Positions 20,252-30,451 of a stretch of 64,000 bases of DNA are shown one piece after another. The notes under the pieces are model-generated. The model was not told where the DNA came from, searched no databases, and saw nothing but the letters and a program-made list of their open reading frames with translations. Positions within the stretch are counted from its first letter, which is position 1. Each line of letters opens with the position of its first letter. The stretch covers positions 297,766 to 361,765 of the forward strand of contig NZ_KE332391.1 of the NCBI RefSeq assembly GCF_000409775.1, given 5' to 3'. The position numbers and the translations under genes are program-made. This DNA is from Litchfieldella anticariensis FP35 = DSM 16096. GTDB lineage: Bacteria; Pseudomonadota; Gammaproteobacteria; Pseudomonadales; Halomonadaceae.

Positions 20252-20280
20252 TTGACCAAAGTACTGGGGTTTCTCATAAT
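20252..20280 (+). promoter_or_regulatory. iscR promoter with IscR-like site
   Basis: TTGACC (20252-20257) and CATAAT (20275-20280) are separated by 17 bases, a strong sigma-70 layout. The segment GTTGACCAAAGTACTGGGG resembles type 1 IscR binding sites in other isc promoters, where [2Fe-2S] IscR represses its own operon. The match is by eye only. Confidence 0.6.
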
Positions 20281-20337
20281 GGCGCGACAATCTGGTTATC
20301 GGTGCCTCGCCACGACACCCTGCGTTCGATACTCCCT

Positions 20338-20808
20338 ATGCGCTTGACTACCAAAGGACGTTACGCTGTCACCGCGATGTTGGATCTGGCCCTCAACGCT
20401 GGAGAAGGGCCGATCTGCCTCGCTGACATCTCCCGACGCCAGGAGATTTCCCTGTCGTATCTCGAGCAACTCTTCGCTCGGCTACGACGTGCACAGCTGG
20501 TCAAGAGCGTACGCGGCCCAGGAGGTGGTTATCTACTGGCACAAGCGCCGGCCGCCATTTCAGTGGCGCGAGTCATCGATGCTGTCAACGAGTCCGTGGA
20601 TGCCACTCGCTGCCAAGGGTTATCGGATTGTCAGCAGGGTGACGTCTGCCTGACACACCATCTATGGTGCGACTTGTCGCGGGAAATACATGGATTTCTC
20701 GATGGCATCACCCTGGGTGAATTGGTACAGCGCCACGAGGTGCGCGCCATTGCCGAGCGGCAACGGCGGCGCACCGATGAAACCACTATCGCCGTCTCCC
20801 CGCCCTGA
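20338..20808 (+). CDS. iscR: iron-sulphur cluster regulator IscR
   Basis: ATG 20338 is the start ([18 protein letters not shown]), giving 156 residues; the upstream extension in frame is not family-like. It is an Rrf2 winged-helix regulator with the ligand set C92, C98, C104 and H107 in [18 protein letters not shown], the same spacing as Escherichia coli IscR. It senses iron-sulphur status and should control the desulfurase and iscA genes that follow, as well as itself. Confidence 0.96.
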   Translation: MRLTTKGRYAVTAMLDLALNAGEGPICLADISRRQEISLSYLEQLFARLRRAQLVKSVRGPGGGYLLAQAPAAISVARVIDAVNESVDATRCQGLSDCQQGDVCLTHHLWCDLSREIHGFLDGITLGELVQRHEVRAIAERQRRRTDETTIAVSPP

Positions 20809-20865
20809 ACGAAAGGGCACGACGGCCACCACCGTTCTCGCCAACGAGGATCGTCCTACATCGTC

Positions 20866-22014
20866 ATGAGCGCTCCCGTCTACCTCGATTATGCTGCTAC
20901 CAGCCCGGTCGACCCACGTGTCGCCGAGGCCATGAGCCGCCACTTGACCCTGGATGGCACCTTTGCCAATCCGGCCTCACGCAGCCATATGCCCGGCTGG
21001 CTGGCCGAGCAGGCGGTGGAAGGCGCACGCCGCCAGGTCGCTGACCTGATCCATGCCGATCCACGCGAAATCGTCTGGACCAGTGGTGCTACCGAGGCCG
21101 ACAACCTGGCATTGATCGGATTCATGCGCGCCAATCGTGCCCGTGGACGCCACCTGGTGACATCCATCGTCGAGCACAAGGCGGTCGTGGATACCGCTCA
21201 TGCCCTGGAGAATGAGGGCTTCGAAGTCACTTGGCTGACACCGGGCGCCGATGGTCGCGTCACGCCCACCCAATTGCGGGAAGCGCTGCGCAACGACACC
21301 GTGCTAGTGTCGCTTATGGCGGTCAACAATGAGCTTGGCAGCATTCATGATCTAAAAGCCCTGGCCGAAGTCGCGCATGCCGGTGGCGCTGCCTTTCATG
21401 TCGACGGAGCTCAAGCCGCCGGCAAGCTCGACCTCGATGTCCAGAGTTCAGGCATCGATTTACTGTCACTTTCAGCCCACAAGATTTACGGGCCCAAGGG
21501 AGTCGGCGCACTGTTCGTGCGCCGTCACCCGGATATCCGCGTCGAAGCGCTGATCCATGGCGGTGGCCACGAGCGCGGCATGCGCTCGGGAACGCTCGCG
21601 ACTCATCAGATCGTCGGTATGGGCGAGGCTTTTGCCTTGGCACAGCAAGAGCGCGAAACCGATCAGGCACATATTGCCCAGCTTCAGGCACGATTCCTCG
21701 ATGGCCTGGCGGACCTCGATGGTATCCATCACAATACCGATACCCGGGTGGCATTGCCCAATATCGTCAACCTGGCCTTCGACGGCGTGGACGGTGAGTC
21801 GCTGTTGATGGCCTTGCGCAATATCGCCATTTCCACAGGCTCGGCCTGCAACTCGGCAAGCGTTGAGCCATCCTATGTATTGAAAGGGATCGGCGTGCCA
21901 CATGCCCGCGCATTAGCGTCGCTGCGTTTCAGTTTCGGCCGCTTCACCACCGAACGCGAGATCGATGCCACCATCGCCGAAGTACGCCACGCCATCGTCG
22001 CATTGCGCCGCTGA
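20866..22014 (+). CDS. iscS: cysteine desulfurase, IscS/NifS type, short C-terminus
   Basis: A PLP enzyme that removes sulphur from cysteine for cluster assembly. Its 382 residues show YLDYAATSPVDPRV at the start, the PLP lysine in SLSAHKIYGPKG, and the active cysteine in STGSACNSASVEPSYVL (near residue 328). It ends at about residue 382 with EVRHAIVALRR and lacks the 20-residue tail that in Escherichia coli IscS docks the IscU scaffold. Consistently, no iscU gene follows. The symbol iscS is used by position and similarity; a NifS-like label would also be fair. Confidence 0.9.
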   Translation: MSAPVYLDYAATSPVDPRVAEAMSRHLTLDGTFANPASRSHMPGWLAEQAVEGARRQVADLIHADPREIVWTSGATEADNLALIGFMRANRARGRHLVTSIVEHKAVVDTAHALENEGFEVTWLTPGADGRVTPTQLREALRNDTVLVSLMAVNNELGSIHDLKALAEVAHAGGAAFHVDGAQAAGKLDLDVQSSGIDLLSLSAHKIYGPKGVGALFVRRHPDIRVEALIHGGGHERGMRSGTLATHQIVGMGEAFALAQQERETDQAHIAQLQARFLDGLADLDGIHHNTDTRVALPNIVNLAFDGVDGESLLMALRNIAISTGSACNSASVEPSYVLKGIGVPHARALASLRFSFGRFTTEREIDATIAEVRHAIVALRR

Positions 22015-22052
22015 TGTCGCATCCCCATTCACCATCGCAGGAGGCAAGCCCT

Positions 22053-22379
22053 ATGGCACATCTTTCGATTACTACTGCCGCCGCCAGTCAGATCCGTCGA
22101 GTGCTCGACGAGCGCGGTCATGGCTTGGGTCTACGTGTCTCGGTCAAGCCCAGCGGTTGCTCCGGCTACAGCTACGTGCTCGACTTCGCCGACGAAGCGG
22201 CTGCCAATGACGTTTCTTTCGAGGAACATGGCGCCAAGATCTTCGTCGACCCGGAAGCATTGCAGATGCTGGACGGTAGCGAAGTCGACTATGTGTCGGA
22301 AGGCTTGAACCGCTTTTTCCGCTTCAACAACCCCAACGTCAAGGACGAATGCGGCTGCGGGGAAAGCTTCAGCGTCTGA
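22053..22379 (+). CDS. iscA: A-type iron-sulphur carrier protein IscA
   Basis: ATG 22053 follows CAGGAGG at ideal spacing. The 108-residue protein has the three cysteines of A-type carriers: PSGCSGYSYVLDF and the C-terminal ECGCGESFSV. It accepts and passes on iron or clusters. It comes straight after the desulfurase, where iscU is usually found, and is followed by ndk with its own promoter, so hscB, hscA and fdx are missing from this cluster. Confidence 0.94.
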   Translation: MAHLSITTAAASQIRRVLDERGHGLGLRVSVKPSGCSGYSYVLDFADEAAANDVSFEEHGAKIFVDPEALQMLDGSEVDYVSEGLNRFFRFNNPNVKDECGCGESFSV

Positions 22380-22405
22380 CGCGCTGATCTCTCGCTGCAT
22401 GGCGA

Positions 22406-22435
22406 TTGAGAAGTTTCGCCTGCAGCCGTTATAAT
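22406..22435 (+). promoter_or_regulatory. sigma-70 promoter of ndk
   Basis: TTGAGA (22406-22411) and a perfect TATAAT (22430-22435) with an 18-base spacer lie 140 bases before the ndk start, giving a leader RNA of about 130 bases. Confidence 0.5.
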
Positions 22436-22575
22436 GCCCGGCTATTCGGCCCCGTCCGCTACTTGGTCGATGCACCATTTTCTCGACGCGCCGCCCCATC
22501 CGGCCCCTTGGCCGTACTCCGGGCGGCGCGATGTCATCCAGAAGCCCGTTAACCATTCTCACGGAGACACTCCCC

Positions 22576-23001
22576 ATGGCCATTGAACGTACCCTGTCCA
22601 TCATCAAGCCCGACGCCGTAGCCAAGAACGTGATCGGCGAAATCATCAGCCGCTTCGAGAAAGCCGGCCTGCAAGTCGTCGCTTCCAAGATGCTGCACCT
22701 GTCCAAGGAGCAGGCCGAAGGTTTCTACGCTGAACACAAGGAGCGTCCCTTCTTTGGCGATCTGGTCGGTTTCATGACCTCTGGACCGGTAGTCGTGCAA
22801 GTCCTGGAAGGTGAAGGTGCCATCGCCAAGAACCGTGAGCTGATGGGGGCCACCAACCCGCAAGAAGCCGCGGCTGGCACCATCCGCGCCGATTTTGCCC
22901 AATCCATCGACGCCAATGCCGTGCATGGCTCTGACTCTGCTGCCTCTGCCGAGCGCGAAGTGGCCTACTTCTTCAGCAGCGACGAGATCTGCCCTCGCTA
23001 A
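22576..23001 (+). CDS. ndk: nucleoside diphosphate kinase
   Basis: Ndk balances nucleoside triphosphate pools by phosphate transfer through a histidine. The 141-residue protein starts [17 protein letters not shown] and has [17 protein letters not shown] and the catalytic histidine in [11 protein letters not shown] 22576 is preferred over the frame-opening codon 15 residues earlier because GGAG precedes it. It lies in the conserved isc-ndk-rlmN order. Confidence 0.97.
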   Translation: MAIERTLSIIKPDAVAKNVIGEIISRFEKAGLQVVASKMLHLSKEQAEGFYAEHKERPFFGDLVGFMTSGPVVVQVLEGEGAIAKNRELMGATNPQEAAAGTIRADFAQSIDANAVHGSDSAASAEREVAYFFSSDEICPR

Positions 23002-23002
23002 G

Positions 23003-23027
23003 GGAAACACCGGTTCGCGCTGTTTCC
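23003..23027 (+). terminator. hairpin after ndk
   Basis: GGAAACA (23003-23009) pairs with TGTTTCC (23021-23027) just after the ndk stop. There is no clear T run, so this is a weak terminator or processing hairpin. Confidence 0.35.
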
Positions 23028-23063
23028 TCAGCATGAGTCGGTATCTCCCCAGGCCATTTTTCG

Positions 23064-23085
23064 CGGGGGTGCTAGCACCCCCGCC
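23064..23085. repeat. perfect 22-bp palindrome before rlmN
   Basis: GCGGGGGTGCT followed by its exact complement AGCACCCCCGC. It ends 20 bases before the rlmN start, so as RNA it would form a strong hairpin close to the ribosome-binding region and could limit rlmN translation or readthrough from ndk. Confidence 0.75.
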
Positions 23086-23105
23086 CCAACGACCCGTTGA
23101 CCGCC

Positions 23106-24233
23106 ATGACCTCTACGACCGCTCCTCAACGTACCAATCTGCTGGGTCTGTCCCGCGAGCAGATGGAAGCCTTCTTCCTGTCGATCGGTGAGAAGAAGTT
23201 CCGTGCCGCTCAGGTGATGAAGTGGATTCATCACGAAGGTTGCGATGATTTCGAGGCCATGACCAATTTGTCCAAGGCACTGCGTGCGCGTCTGGCTGAC
23301 GTAGCGGAGATCCGTGGACCTGGCGTGGTCTACGAGGGTTCGTCCAGTGACGGCACACGTAAGTGGGTGCTGGAAGTGGAGGACGGCAGTTATGTGGAAA
23401 CCGTGCTGATTCCAGCCGACAACGGTAAGCGTCGCACCTTGTGCGTCTCGTCCCAGGTTGGCTGTTCACTGGATTGCAGCTTTTGCTCCACGGGTAAACA
23501 GGGCTTCCAACGTAACCTGACCGCAGCCGAGATCATCGGTCAGGTATGGGTCGCCCAACGCAGTGTCGGGCCGCGCAAGGACACCGCCAACCGCCCGGTC
23601 ACCAATGTCGTCATGATGGGGATGGGCGAGCCGCTGATGAACTACGATAACGTAGTGCCGGCGATGAAGCTGATGCTCGATGATAACGGCTATGGGTTGT
23701 CCAAACGCCGCGTCACCCTATCGACCTCTGGCGTGGTGCCGATGCTAGATAGGCTCGGCGATGAACTTGACGTGAGCCTCGCTATCTCGCTGCATGCCGC
23801 CACCGACGAGTTGCGCAGCGAATTGGTGCCGCTCAACCGCAAATACAACATCCGCGCTCTACTCGATGCCTGCCATCGCTATCTTGCCAAGTGCGATGAC
23901 ACGCGTATGGTGACCATCGAGTATACCTTGATCAAGGACATTAACGACCAGCAAGAGCATGCGGAACAACTCGCCGCATTGCTGGCGGAACTGCCGTGCA
24001 AGATCAACCTGATCCCGTTCAACCCCTTCCCGCATTCGGGATACGAAAAGCCGTCGCGCAACCAGGTAATGCGCTTCCAGCAATGGCTCTATGAACTGGG
24101 ATATACGGCGCCTATTCGCAGTACACGCGGCGACGATATCGATGCTGCTTGCGGCCAGCTGGTGGGGCGTGTCAAGGATCGAACCAAACGCCATGCACGT
24201 TATATTCAATCGATTCAGCTCGATGCTGATTAA
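23106..24233 (+). CDS. rlmN: 23S rRNA/tRNA adenine C2 methyltransferase RlmN
   Basis: RlmN is a radical SAM enzyme methylating A2503 of 23S rRNA and A37 of some tRNAs. The 375-residue protein has the cluster motif [15 protein letters not shown], the segment [16 protein letters not shown], and the C-terminal methyl-carrying cysteine region [13 protein letters not shown] 23106 is used; a TTG three codons earlier is possible. It follows ndk and precedes pilF, the standard gammaproteobacterial order. Confidence 0.96.
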   Translation: MTSTTAPQRTNLLGLSREQMEAFFLSIGEKKFRAAQVMKWIHHEGCDDFEAMTNLSKALRARLADVAEIRGPGVVYEGSSSDGTRKWVLEVEDGSYVETVLIPADNGKRRTLCVSSQVGCSLDCSFCSTGKQGFQRNLTAAEIIGQVWVAQRSVGPRKDTANRPVTNVVMMGMGEPLMNYDNVVPAMKLMLDDNGYGLSKRRVTLSTSGVVPMLDRLGDELDVSLAISLHAATDELRSELVPLNRKYNIRALLDACHRYLAKCDDTRMVTIEYTLIKDINDQQEHAEQLAALLAELPCKINLIPFNPFPHSGYEKPSRNQVMRFQQWLYELGYTAPIRSTRGDDIDAACGQLVGRVKDRTKRHARYIQSIQLDAD

Positions 24234-24305
24234 GCGTTCTCGGCAACCTTGACTTCAACTGAACACAGCGCTTTGATGGGTAGGCTTTTTTTATGGGGTA
24301 ACGCC

Positions 24306-25052
24306 ATGATTTGTCGCCACTGCTCGCCAGTTCGACTCAAGCCGGCCGCTGTAATGGCAGCCTTGCTGAGTGTCGCCTGGCTGTCAGGATGTGCGAGTCA
24401 GGCAACCAGCACCGAAGAGGGAGCCGCACCCGACGACGCCTATACCCAGTTAGCTGCCGCCTATCTGGAGCGCGATAACCTACCACGCGCCATTTCGGCG
24501 CTTGACCGAGCGCTGGAGCTCAATCCTGAGCATGCCGAGGCTCTGCAGCTCATGGCCATGGTTCATCAACGTCAAGGGGAAGCGTCCCTCGCCGACGACT
24601 ACTTCCAGCGGGCATTGCAGGCCGATGGCGACTTCACACGCACGCGCAATAACTATGCCGCCTATTTATTCGGCCAAGGACACACTGCCAAAGCTTGCCA
24701 TCAGCTCGAACTGGCCAGCGAGGATACCCAATATCCGAATCGAGCCCTGCTATTCAACAACCTGGGGCAGTGTCAACGAGAACTCGGCAATCTTAACGCG
24801 GCGCGCCATAGTCTGATGCGTGCCCAATCGATCGATGCTCGAAATCCGAACAGTTACTTCGCACTGGCCGAAATCGAATACGCTCAGGGCAACTATTCAC
24901 GCTCCTGGGAGCAACTGCAGTCTTTTATTGGTCTGGTAGGTGTCACTCCCGAAAGCCGTAGGCTGGCAAGCCACATCGCAGCCGCCCGCGGAGATGACGA
25001 CACCGCCTTCTTTGTTTCCGAGCAGTTGGGCAGCTTTCATGGCGCTCCCTGA
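24306..25052 (+). CDS. pilF: type IV pilus biogenesis lipoprotein PilF/PilW
   Basis: The start is set at ATG 24306, after GGGGT; ATG 24276 and 24249 are other options. The N-terminus has a lipoprotein signal ending LSVAWLSGC. The rest consists of tetratricopeptide repeats (for example AYLERDNLPRAISALDRALELNPEHAEAL), as in PilF/PilW pilotins that help PilQ secretin assembly in the outer membrane. Position between rlmN and rodZ fits. Whether the organism makes type IV pili cannot be told from this window. Confidence 0.88.
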   Translation: MICRHCSPVRLKPAAVMAALLSVAWLSGCASQATSTEEGAAPDDAYTQLAAAYLERDNLPRAISALDRALELNPEHAEALQLMAMVHQRQGEASLADDYFQRALQADGDFTRTRNNYAAYLFGQGHTAKACHQLELASEDTQYPNRALLFNNLGQCQRELGNLNAARHSLMRAQSIDARNPNSYFALAEIEYAQGNYSRSWEQLQSFIGLVGVTPESRRLASHIAAARGDDDTAFFVSEQLGSFHGAP

Positions 25053-25082
25053 TGACCGAATCTTGATTAAGGATGCTCAGAT

Positions 25083-26138
25083 ATGAGCGAAACACACTAC
25101 AACGACCCAGCCGAACTTGCTCCACAGCCCTCGCCCGGAGAACTGCTCAAGCTCGAACGGGAGAAACAAGGGCTGTCACGCGAGGAGGTAGCCACCGCCT
25201 TGAATCTACGCCCGGCGGTGGTGGATGGTCTCGAGTCCGATAGTTACGACGAAGTACCGGTCGCTACCTATCGGCGCGGCTACCTGCGTGCCTATTCACG
25301 CCTGCTTGGCATTGACGACCGTCCAATAATCGACGCCTACAATTCTCGTTTCGGCAACGTCGAGACCGAGCACAGGATCGCTCCGGTTCATGTCACCAAA
25401 CCTCCTTCACGTATTGGCGCTTGGTTGTTCAAGCTGGTCACGCTGCTGGTCATCGCCGGTCTGATTGGCCTGACCTTGCTGTGGTGGCAAAGTCGCAACG
25501 GCAACGACCTGCTGGGACTGGGAGGAAACGAGCCAGTGGCCGTAGATACCCTAGACGGCACCCCGGTCGCCGAGCAACCCGCCGAATCTACATCTGAGCA
25601 GACGGAATCCGCGTCGGAATCATTGCCTCCCTTGCCGGAAGACAGTGAAGAACTGGGCTTGGTCGATGACGCAACGGACGACCCCGCCTTCGCCCCGGAT
25701 ACCGCGACCGACAGTAATATCGGTGATGTGCCGGCACCACAAGCCGATGTGGAAACGCCGGGAACCGATGATGGCGAGGACCGGTCGACATCGACACAGT
25801 CGGCATCACCAGAGGAACCGATTGCCGGCGAGGAAGCAAGCGAGCCCAGCACCGCGGAAACGCAAGAGCAAGAACCCACAGCTTCAGCCACCGATTCGCG
25901 TACCCTGCAGCTGACCTTCAACGAGCAGTCGTGGACCGAAATTTTCGACGCCAACAACGATCGTATCTTCGTCGGCTTGCAAGAAGGCGGTACCCAGGCC
26001 ACTGCCGAGGGAGAACCTCCGTTCCGGCTGACCATCGGCAATGCCTCCGGCGTCGAGTTACGCTATCGTGGCGAAGTTATCGACCTCCGTGAACGAGCCG
26101 GGACCAACAATGTCGCACGTTTCACTCTAGGAGAATGA
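25083..26138 (+). CDS. rodZ: cytoskeleton protein RodZ
   Basis: RodZ links the MreB cytoskeleton to the rod-shape wall synthesis complex. The 351 residues comprise a cytoplasmic helix-turn-helix domain (about 18-85, [21 protein letters not shown]), one membrane helix (about 116-136), a long periplasmic linker rich in Glu, Asp, Ser and Thr (about 150-275), and a C-terminal beta domain ([20 protein letters not shown]). The very acidic linker is usual for exported parts of halophile proteins. It overlaps the first possible ispG start. Confidence 0.93.
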   Translation: MSETHYNDPAELAPQPSPGELLKLEREKQGLSREEVATALNLRPAVVDGLESDSYDEVPVATYRRGYLRAYSRLLGIDDRPIIDAYNSRFGNVETEHRIAPVHVTKPPSRIGAWLFKLVTLLVIAGLIGLTLLWWQSRNGNDLLGLGGNEPVAVDTLDGTPVAEQPAESTSEQTESASESLPPLPEDSEELGLVDDATDDPAFAPDTATDSNIGDVPAPQADVETPGTDDGEDRSTSTQSASPEEPIAGEEASEPSTAETQEQEPTASATDSRTLQLTFNEQSWTEIFDANNDRIFVGLQEGGTQATAEGEPPFRLTIGNASGVELRYRGEVIDLRERAGTNNVARFTLGE

Positions 26139-26143
26139 CCGCC

Positions 26144-27259
26144 ATGCACGCTCAGTCTCCCATCGTCAGGCGTCAGTCACGTCAAATCCATGTCGGTAAT
26201 GTTCCGGTCGGTGGCGATGCACCGATCTCCGTACAGAGCATGACCAACACCGACACCTTGGACGTAGACGCCACCGTAGCTCAGATCCAGCGTCTCGCGG
26301 CTGCCGGTGCCGATATCGTGCGCGTTTCGGTACCCACCATGGACGCTGCCGAGGCCTTCGGCCGCATCAAGCGCCAATCACCAGTGCCGCTGGTGGCCGA
26401 TATCCATTTCGACTACAAGATTGCCCTGCGTGTCGCCGAGCTGGGCGTCGACTGCCTGCGCATCAACCCCGGTAACATTGGCCGTGAGGATCGCGTGCGG
26501 GCCGTGGTGTCGGCAGCCCGCGACAACGGTATCCCGATCCGTATCGGTGTCAATGCCGGTTCATTGGAGAAGGATCTGCAGAAGAAGTACGGCGAACCGA
26601 CTTCAGAAGCACTGGTCGAATCCGCCATGCGTCACATCGAGCACCTCGATCGCCTCGACTTCCAGGAATTCAAGGTTAGCGTAAAGGCCTCCGATGTGTT
26701 CATGGCCGTAGGTGCCTACCGCCAACTGGCGAAACAGATCGAGCAGCCGCTGCACTTGGGTATTACCGAAGCTGGCGGCTTGCGTTCCGGTACCGTCAAG
26801 TCATCGATCGGTCTCGGCATGCTGTTGATGGATGGCATCGGCGATACCATCCGTGTCTCGCTGGCCGCCGACCCGGTGGAAGAGGTCAAAGTCGGCTATG
26901 ACATGCTCAAGAGCCTACGCCTGCGCTCCAAAGGCATCAATTTCATTGCCTGTCCGAGTTGTTCACGGCAGAACTTCGACGTGATCAGCACCATGAACGC
27001 TCTCGAGGAGCGCCTAGAGGACATCATGACCCCTCTTGACGTGTCCGTGATCGGCTGTGTGGTCAATGGTCCCGGCGAAGCCAAGGAGGCCGATATCGGC
27101 CTCACCGGTGGTGACCCGGCCAACCTCGTCTACATCGACGGCAAGCCGGCCAGCAAGTTGCGTAACGATCATTTGATCGATGACCTCGAGGCACTGATTC
27201 GCGACAAGGTACGTGAGAAGCAGCAGGCCGAACAGGATGTGATCGCTCGCGAGACTTGA
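26144..27259 (+). CDS. ispG: 4-hydroxy-3-methylbut-2-en-1-yl diphosphate synthase (flavodoxin)
   Basis: IspG carries out the penultimate step of the non-mevalonate isoprenoid pathway. It needs a [4Fe-4S] cluster; cysteines are visible in [13 protein letters not shown] and [13 protein letters not shown]. The N-terminal TIM barrel holds [15 protein letters not shown] and [12 protein letters not shown] 26135 overlaps the rodZ stop, but AGGAG lies only one base before it, so ATG 26144 (371 residues) is more likely the start. Confidence 0.96.
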   Translation: MHAQSPIVRRQSRQIHVGNVPVGGDAPISVQSMTNTDTLDVDATVAQIQRLAAAGADIVRVSVPTMDAAEAFGRIKRQSPVPLVADIHFDYKIALRVAELGVDCLRINPGNIGREDRVRAVVSAARDNGIPIRIGVNAGSLEKDLQKKYGEPTSEALVESAMRHIEHLDRLDFQEFKVSVKASDVFMAVGAYRQLAKQIEQPLHLGITEAGGLRSGTVKSSIGLGMLLMDGIGDTIRVSLAADPVEEVKVGYDMLKSLRLRSKGINFIACPSCSRQNFDVISTMNALEERLEDIMTPLDVSVIGCVVNGPGEAKEADIGLTGGDPANLVYIDGKPASKLRNDHLIDDLEALIRDKVREKQQAEQDVIARET

Positions 27260-27285
27260 ATCGTGGGCGATGAGTTAAGGAGCCA

Positions 27286-28593
27286 GTGTTGAGCAAGCCC
27301 GAAGCAAGCAAGAAAAGAATCCAGGCCATTCGTGGCATGAACGACCTGCTGCCCGGTCAATCGGCCCTATGGCAGTATTTCGAAAGCCAGGTACGACTGC
27401 TGATGCAGCGTTACGGCTATGACGAGATTCGCACGCCGATCGTCGAACAAACCGCCTTGTTCGCCCGTTCCATTGGCGAAGTCACCGATATCGTCGAGAA
27501 GGAGATGTATACCTTCGAGGATCGCAACGGTGACAGTCTCACCTTGCGCCCCGAGGGCACTGCAAGCTGCGTACGTGCGGCCATGGAACATGGTCTGCTG
27601 CACAATCAGGTCCAGCGGCTGTGGTACCAAGGGCCGATGTTCCGTCACGAACGCCCTCAGAAAGGTCGTTATCGCCAGTTCCATCAGGTCGGTGCCGAAG
27701 CCTACGGTCTCGAAGGACCCGACATCGATGTCGAGTTGATCCTGCTGACAGCACGCCTGTGGAAACAGCTTGGCCTATCCGAGCATGTCACACTGGAACT
27801 CAACTCGCTGGGTTCGAGCGAAGCCCGTGCCGCCTACCGCGATATCCTGGTGGCCTACTTCGAGCAACATCACGAGGTACTCGACGACGACTCGCGACGG
27901 CGTCTCTCCACCAATCCGCTACGCATCCTCGATTCCAAGAATCCCGATATGGCACCGATGCTCGCCGGGGCTCCGCAACTGCTGGATCACCTCGATGATG
28001 CTTCCCGTGACCACTTCGAGCGACTGACCGCGATTCTCGACTCGGCGGGTATCGAATACCGGATCAACCCGCGCCTGGTACGCGGTCTCGACTACTACTC
28101 TCGTACCGTCTTCGAATGGACCACTACGGCCCTGGGCAGCCAAGGCACCGTATGTGCCGGAGGTCGCTACGATGCACTGGTCGAGCAGCTTGGTGGCAAG
28201 CCGACCCCTGCGGTGGGCTTTGCGATGGGCATCGAGCGCCTTATCCTGTTACTCGAAACCCTTGAGCTGGTTCCCCAGGATGCCACCCCGCCGCTGGATG
28301 TCTACCTGCTTGGTATGGACGAAACCGCTACCCGTGCTGCGCTGTTGCTGGGCGAACGCCTGCGCGATCGACTTCCCACCTGCCGCCTTCAGGTTCACTG
28401 TGGCGGTGGCAGTTTCAAGAGCCAGATCAAGAAAGCCGACAAGAGCGGCGCCCGTTTGGCCCTGCTACTTGGTGAGGATGAACTAGCCCACGATCTGGTC
28501 ACACTGAAATTCCTGCGTGAGGAGCGCGAACAGCAGCGCCTGGCGCAGAGTGAGCTGGTCGAAACCCTCGAATCCTTGCTGGCAACCCCCTAA
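27286..28593 (+). CDS. hisS: histidyl-tRNA synthetase
   Basis: A class II synthetase of 435 residues starting at GTG 27286 after AAGGAG; TTG 27289 is the next codon. Visible motifs are [11 protein letters not shown], motif 2 ([24 protein letters not shown]), the histidine-binding loop [15 protein letters not shown], and motif 3 ([12 protein letters not shown]). A C-terminal anticodon-binding domain starts near residue 335. It lies in the rodZ-ispG-hisS-yfgM-bamB-der gene order. Confidence 0.97.
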   Translation: MLSKPEASKKRIQAIRGMNDLLPGQSALWQYFESQVRLLMQRYGYDEIRTPIVEQTALFARSIGEVTDIVEKEMYTFEDRNGDSLTLRPEGTASCVRAAMEHGLLHNQVQRLWYQGPMFRHERPQKGRYRQFHQVGAEAYGLEGPDIDVELILLTARLWKQLGLSEHVTLELNSLGSSEARAAYRDILVAYFEQHHEVLDDDSRRRLSTNPLRILDSKNPDMAPMLAGAPQLLDHLDDASRDHFERLTAILDSAGIEYRINPRLVRGLDYYSRTVFEWTTTALGSQGTVCAGGRYDALVEQLGGKPTPAVGFAMGIERLILLLETLELVPQDATPPLDVYLLGMDETATRAALLLGERLRDRLPTCRLQVHCGGGSFKSQIKKADKSGARLALLLGEDELAHDLVTLKFLREEREQQRLAQSELVETLESLLATP

Positions 28594-28640
28594 CGGTCGG
28601 CGAGACTGCCGCACGATCCCAGAGTCAGAGGAGACCGCCC

Positions 28641-29300
28641 GTGGCGGAGCTGAGAACCGAAGAAGAGCAGCTTGAGGCCATCAAGCGCTGGTGGAAAGAG
28701 AACGGCAAATCGTTGATCGCCGGGGTGGTGATCGCTGCTGCCGGGGTGCTGGGCTGGAATGCCTGGAAAGACTATCAAGCCAATCAGGCCGAAGCCGCCT
28801 CGATGCGCTATCAGCAACTCATCAGCATCGTCGGCCAGAACGAGCTGGCAGCCGATAACCGTAGCCGGGCCCAGGAACTGATCGGCGAGATCACTGACAA
28901 TCACGGCGACACCTTGTATGCCGATCTAGCAGGCCTGATAGAGGCACGCCTGGCGGTGAGCGATAACGACAGGGCGGCTGCGCAGGCAGCACTAGGCGAC
29001 GTCATCGAGAACACGCCACGGGAGTACATACGCAGCCTGGCGCGTCTTCGCCTGGCCCGCTTGCAGCTAGCGACCGACGATCCCGAGGCGGCACTGGCAA
29101 CCCTGGACGAGGAGATCACCTCATCACTGGAAGCCCAACGTGCCGATATTCGCGGCGATGCCTACCTCAAGCTGGAACGTGACGAAGACGCTCGCGACGC
29201 TTACCGGCAAGCCATGGCACTGGCCGAAGAGCACAATCAGCCGCTCTACGGCGTTCAACTCAAGCTCGACAACCTGGGCACCCAGGAGGCGACCCTATGA
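28641..29300 (+). CDS. yfgM: YfgM-type ancillary SecYEG factor
   Basis: A 219-residue single-pass inner-membrane protein starting at GTG 28641. The cytoplasmic N-terminus (EEEQLEAIKRWWKENGKS) leads to a membrane helix (about 24-42) and a periplasmic tetratricopeptide-like domain. Homologues associate with the Sec translocon and periplasmic chaperones. The stop overlaps the bamB start (ATGA), which suggests coupled translation with an outer membrane assembly gene. Confidence 0.93.
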   Translation: MAELRTEEEQLEAIKRWWKENGKSLIAGVVIAAAGVLGWNAWKDYQANQAEAASMRYQQLISIVGQNELAADNRSRAQELIGEITDNHGDTLYADLAGLIEARLAVSDNDRAAAQAALGDVIENTPREYIRSLARLRLARLQLATDDPEAALATLDEEITSSLEAQRADIRGDAYLKLERDEDARDAYRQAMALAEEHNQPLYGVQLKLDNLGTQEATL

Positions 29301-30451
29301 AGATGCCGGCATTCGCGTTAGTGGCCGCTGCTCTCACCCTACTGGCCGGCTGTGCCGGCAAAGTCGAACCGCAATACCCTCCGAAGGAGCTGACGGGCTT
29401 CAACGCCACCGTGGAGTTGGATAGTGCCTGGAGCCAAAGCATCGGTGAGGGCTTGGGCCGGGCTCGTTATCCGATCAGCGCCGCCTCGGAAGATGGCACT
29501 ATCTTTGCCGCCGATACGGAGGGTCATGTGGTGGCCCTGGAGGCCGAAAGCGGTGACACACGCTGGGAAAGAGATCTCGATACCGCCATTTCCAGTGGTC
29601 TGACTGCGAGAACGGGACAACTCTTTCTGGGAACGCGCAATGGCGAGGTGCTGGCACTGAGCCAGGATGATGGAGAAATCCAGTGGCGCTCACGGGTATC
29701 CAGTGAAGTCCTGGCTGCCCCGCAGGCCAATACCCAGTTGGTGATCGTGCAGAGTGTCGATGGAGGCGTGACGGCGCTCGATCGCGTCAGCGGTGACGAA
29801 CGCTGGGTCTATACCAGCTCCCAACCAGCCTTGACGCTACGTGGTACCGGCACCCCCCAGGTCATCGAACCGGTGTCCTTCGTCGGCTTTGCCAACGGTC
29901 GGCTAGCGACTCTCGACAATCGCAGTGGTCAGCCGCTGTGGGAAATGCGTGTCGCCGTGCCCCAGGGACGCAGCGAGGTCGATCGCCTGGTCGACCTGGC
30001 CGGTCAACCGGTCCTGACACCCGATGGACGTCTCTACGTCACTAGCTATAACGGTCGCCTGATGGCGCTCGAAGCCACCAGCGGCGAGGTTATGTGGGAG
30101 CGTGACTACTCCAGCTATCTGACCCCGCTACTGGTCGGCGATTACCTGTTTACCGTCAACGAGGCCAGCCATATCATGGCCTTGGACGCTCTTTCCGGAG
30201 AGCAGATCTGGCGCAATGAAGATCTGGAAGGACGCTGGCTGACCTCTCCCGCCTTCGCCGACGGCAAGCTGGTGTTAGGCGACTTCGAGGGCTATGTCCA
30301 CCTGCTGGATGCCCGCAACGGTGACATCGTCGGTCGTACCCGAGTCGATAGCTCCGGCATCAGCGTGCGTCCCCTCACCGAAGGCCGCCGGATCTACGCT
30401 CAGGCCAATGATGGGCGCCTCGAAGCCCTGCAAATACGCGAGACACAATGA
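29297..30451 (+). CDS. bamB: outer membrane protein assembly lipoprotein BamB
   Basis: BamB is the beta-propeller lipoprotein of the BAM complex that inserts outer membrane proteins. The 384-residue protein begins with a lipoprotein signal ending LTLLAGC. It has the repeated PQQ-like blades, for example [19 protein letters not shown] and [19 protein letters not shown]. It overlaps yfgM before it by four bases and der after it by four bases. Confidence 0.96.
   Translation: MKMPAFALVAAALTLLAGCAGKVEPQYPPKELTGFNATVELDSAWSQSIGEGLGRARYPISAASEDGTIFAADTEGHVVALEAESGDTRWERDLDTAISSGLTARTGQLFLGTRNGEVLALSQDDGEIQWRSRVSSEVLAAPQANTQLVIVQSVDGGVTALDRVSGDERWVYTSSQPALTLRGTGTPQVIEPVSFVGFANGRLATLDNRSGQPLWEMRVAVPQGRSEVDRLVDLAGQPVLTPDGRLYVTSYNGRLMALEATSGEVMWERDYSSYLTPLLVGDYLFTVNEASHIMALDALSGEQIWRNEDLEGRWLTSPAFADGKLVLGDFEGYVHLLDARNGDIVGRTRVDSSGISVRPLTEGRRIYAQANDGRLEALQIRETQ

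Noticed and set aside
25388-26041. 217-codon Ser/Val-rich frame opposite rodZ
   Set aside because: Its composition is the complement of the acidic rodZ linker codons; no independent signal.
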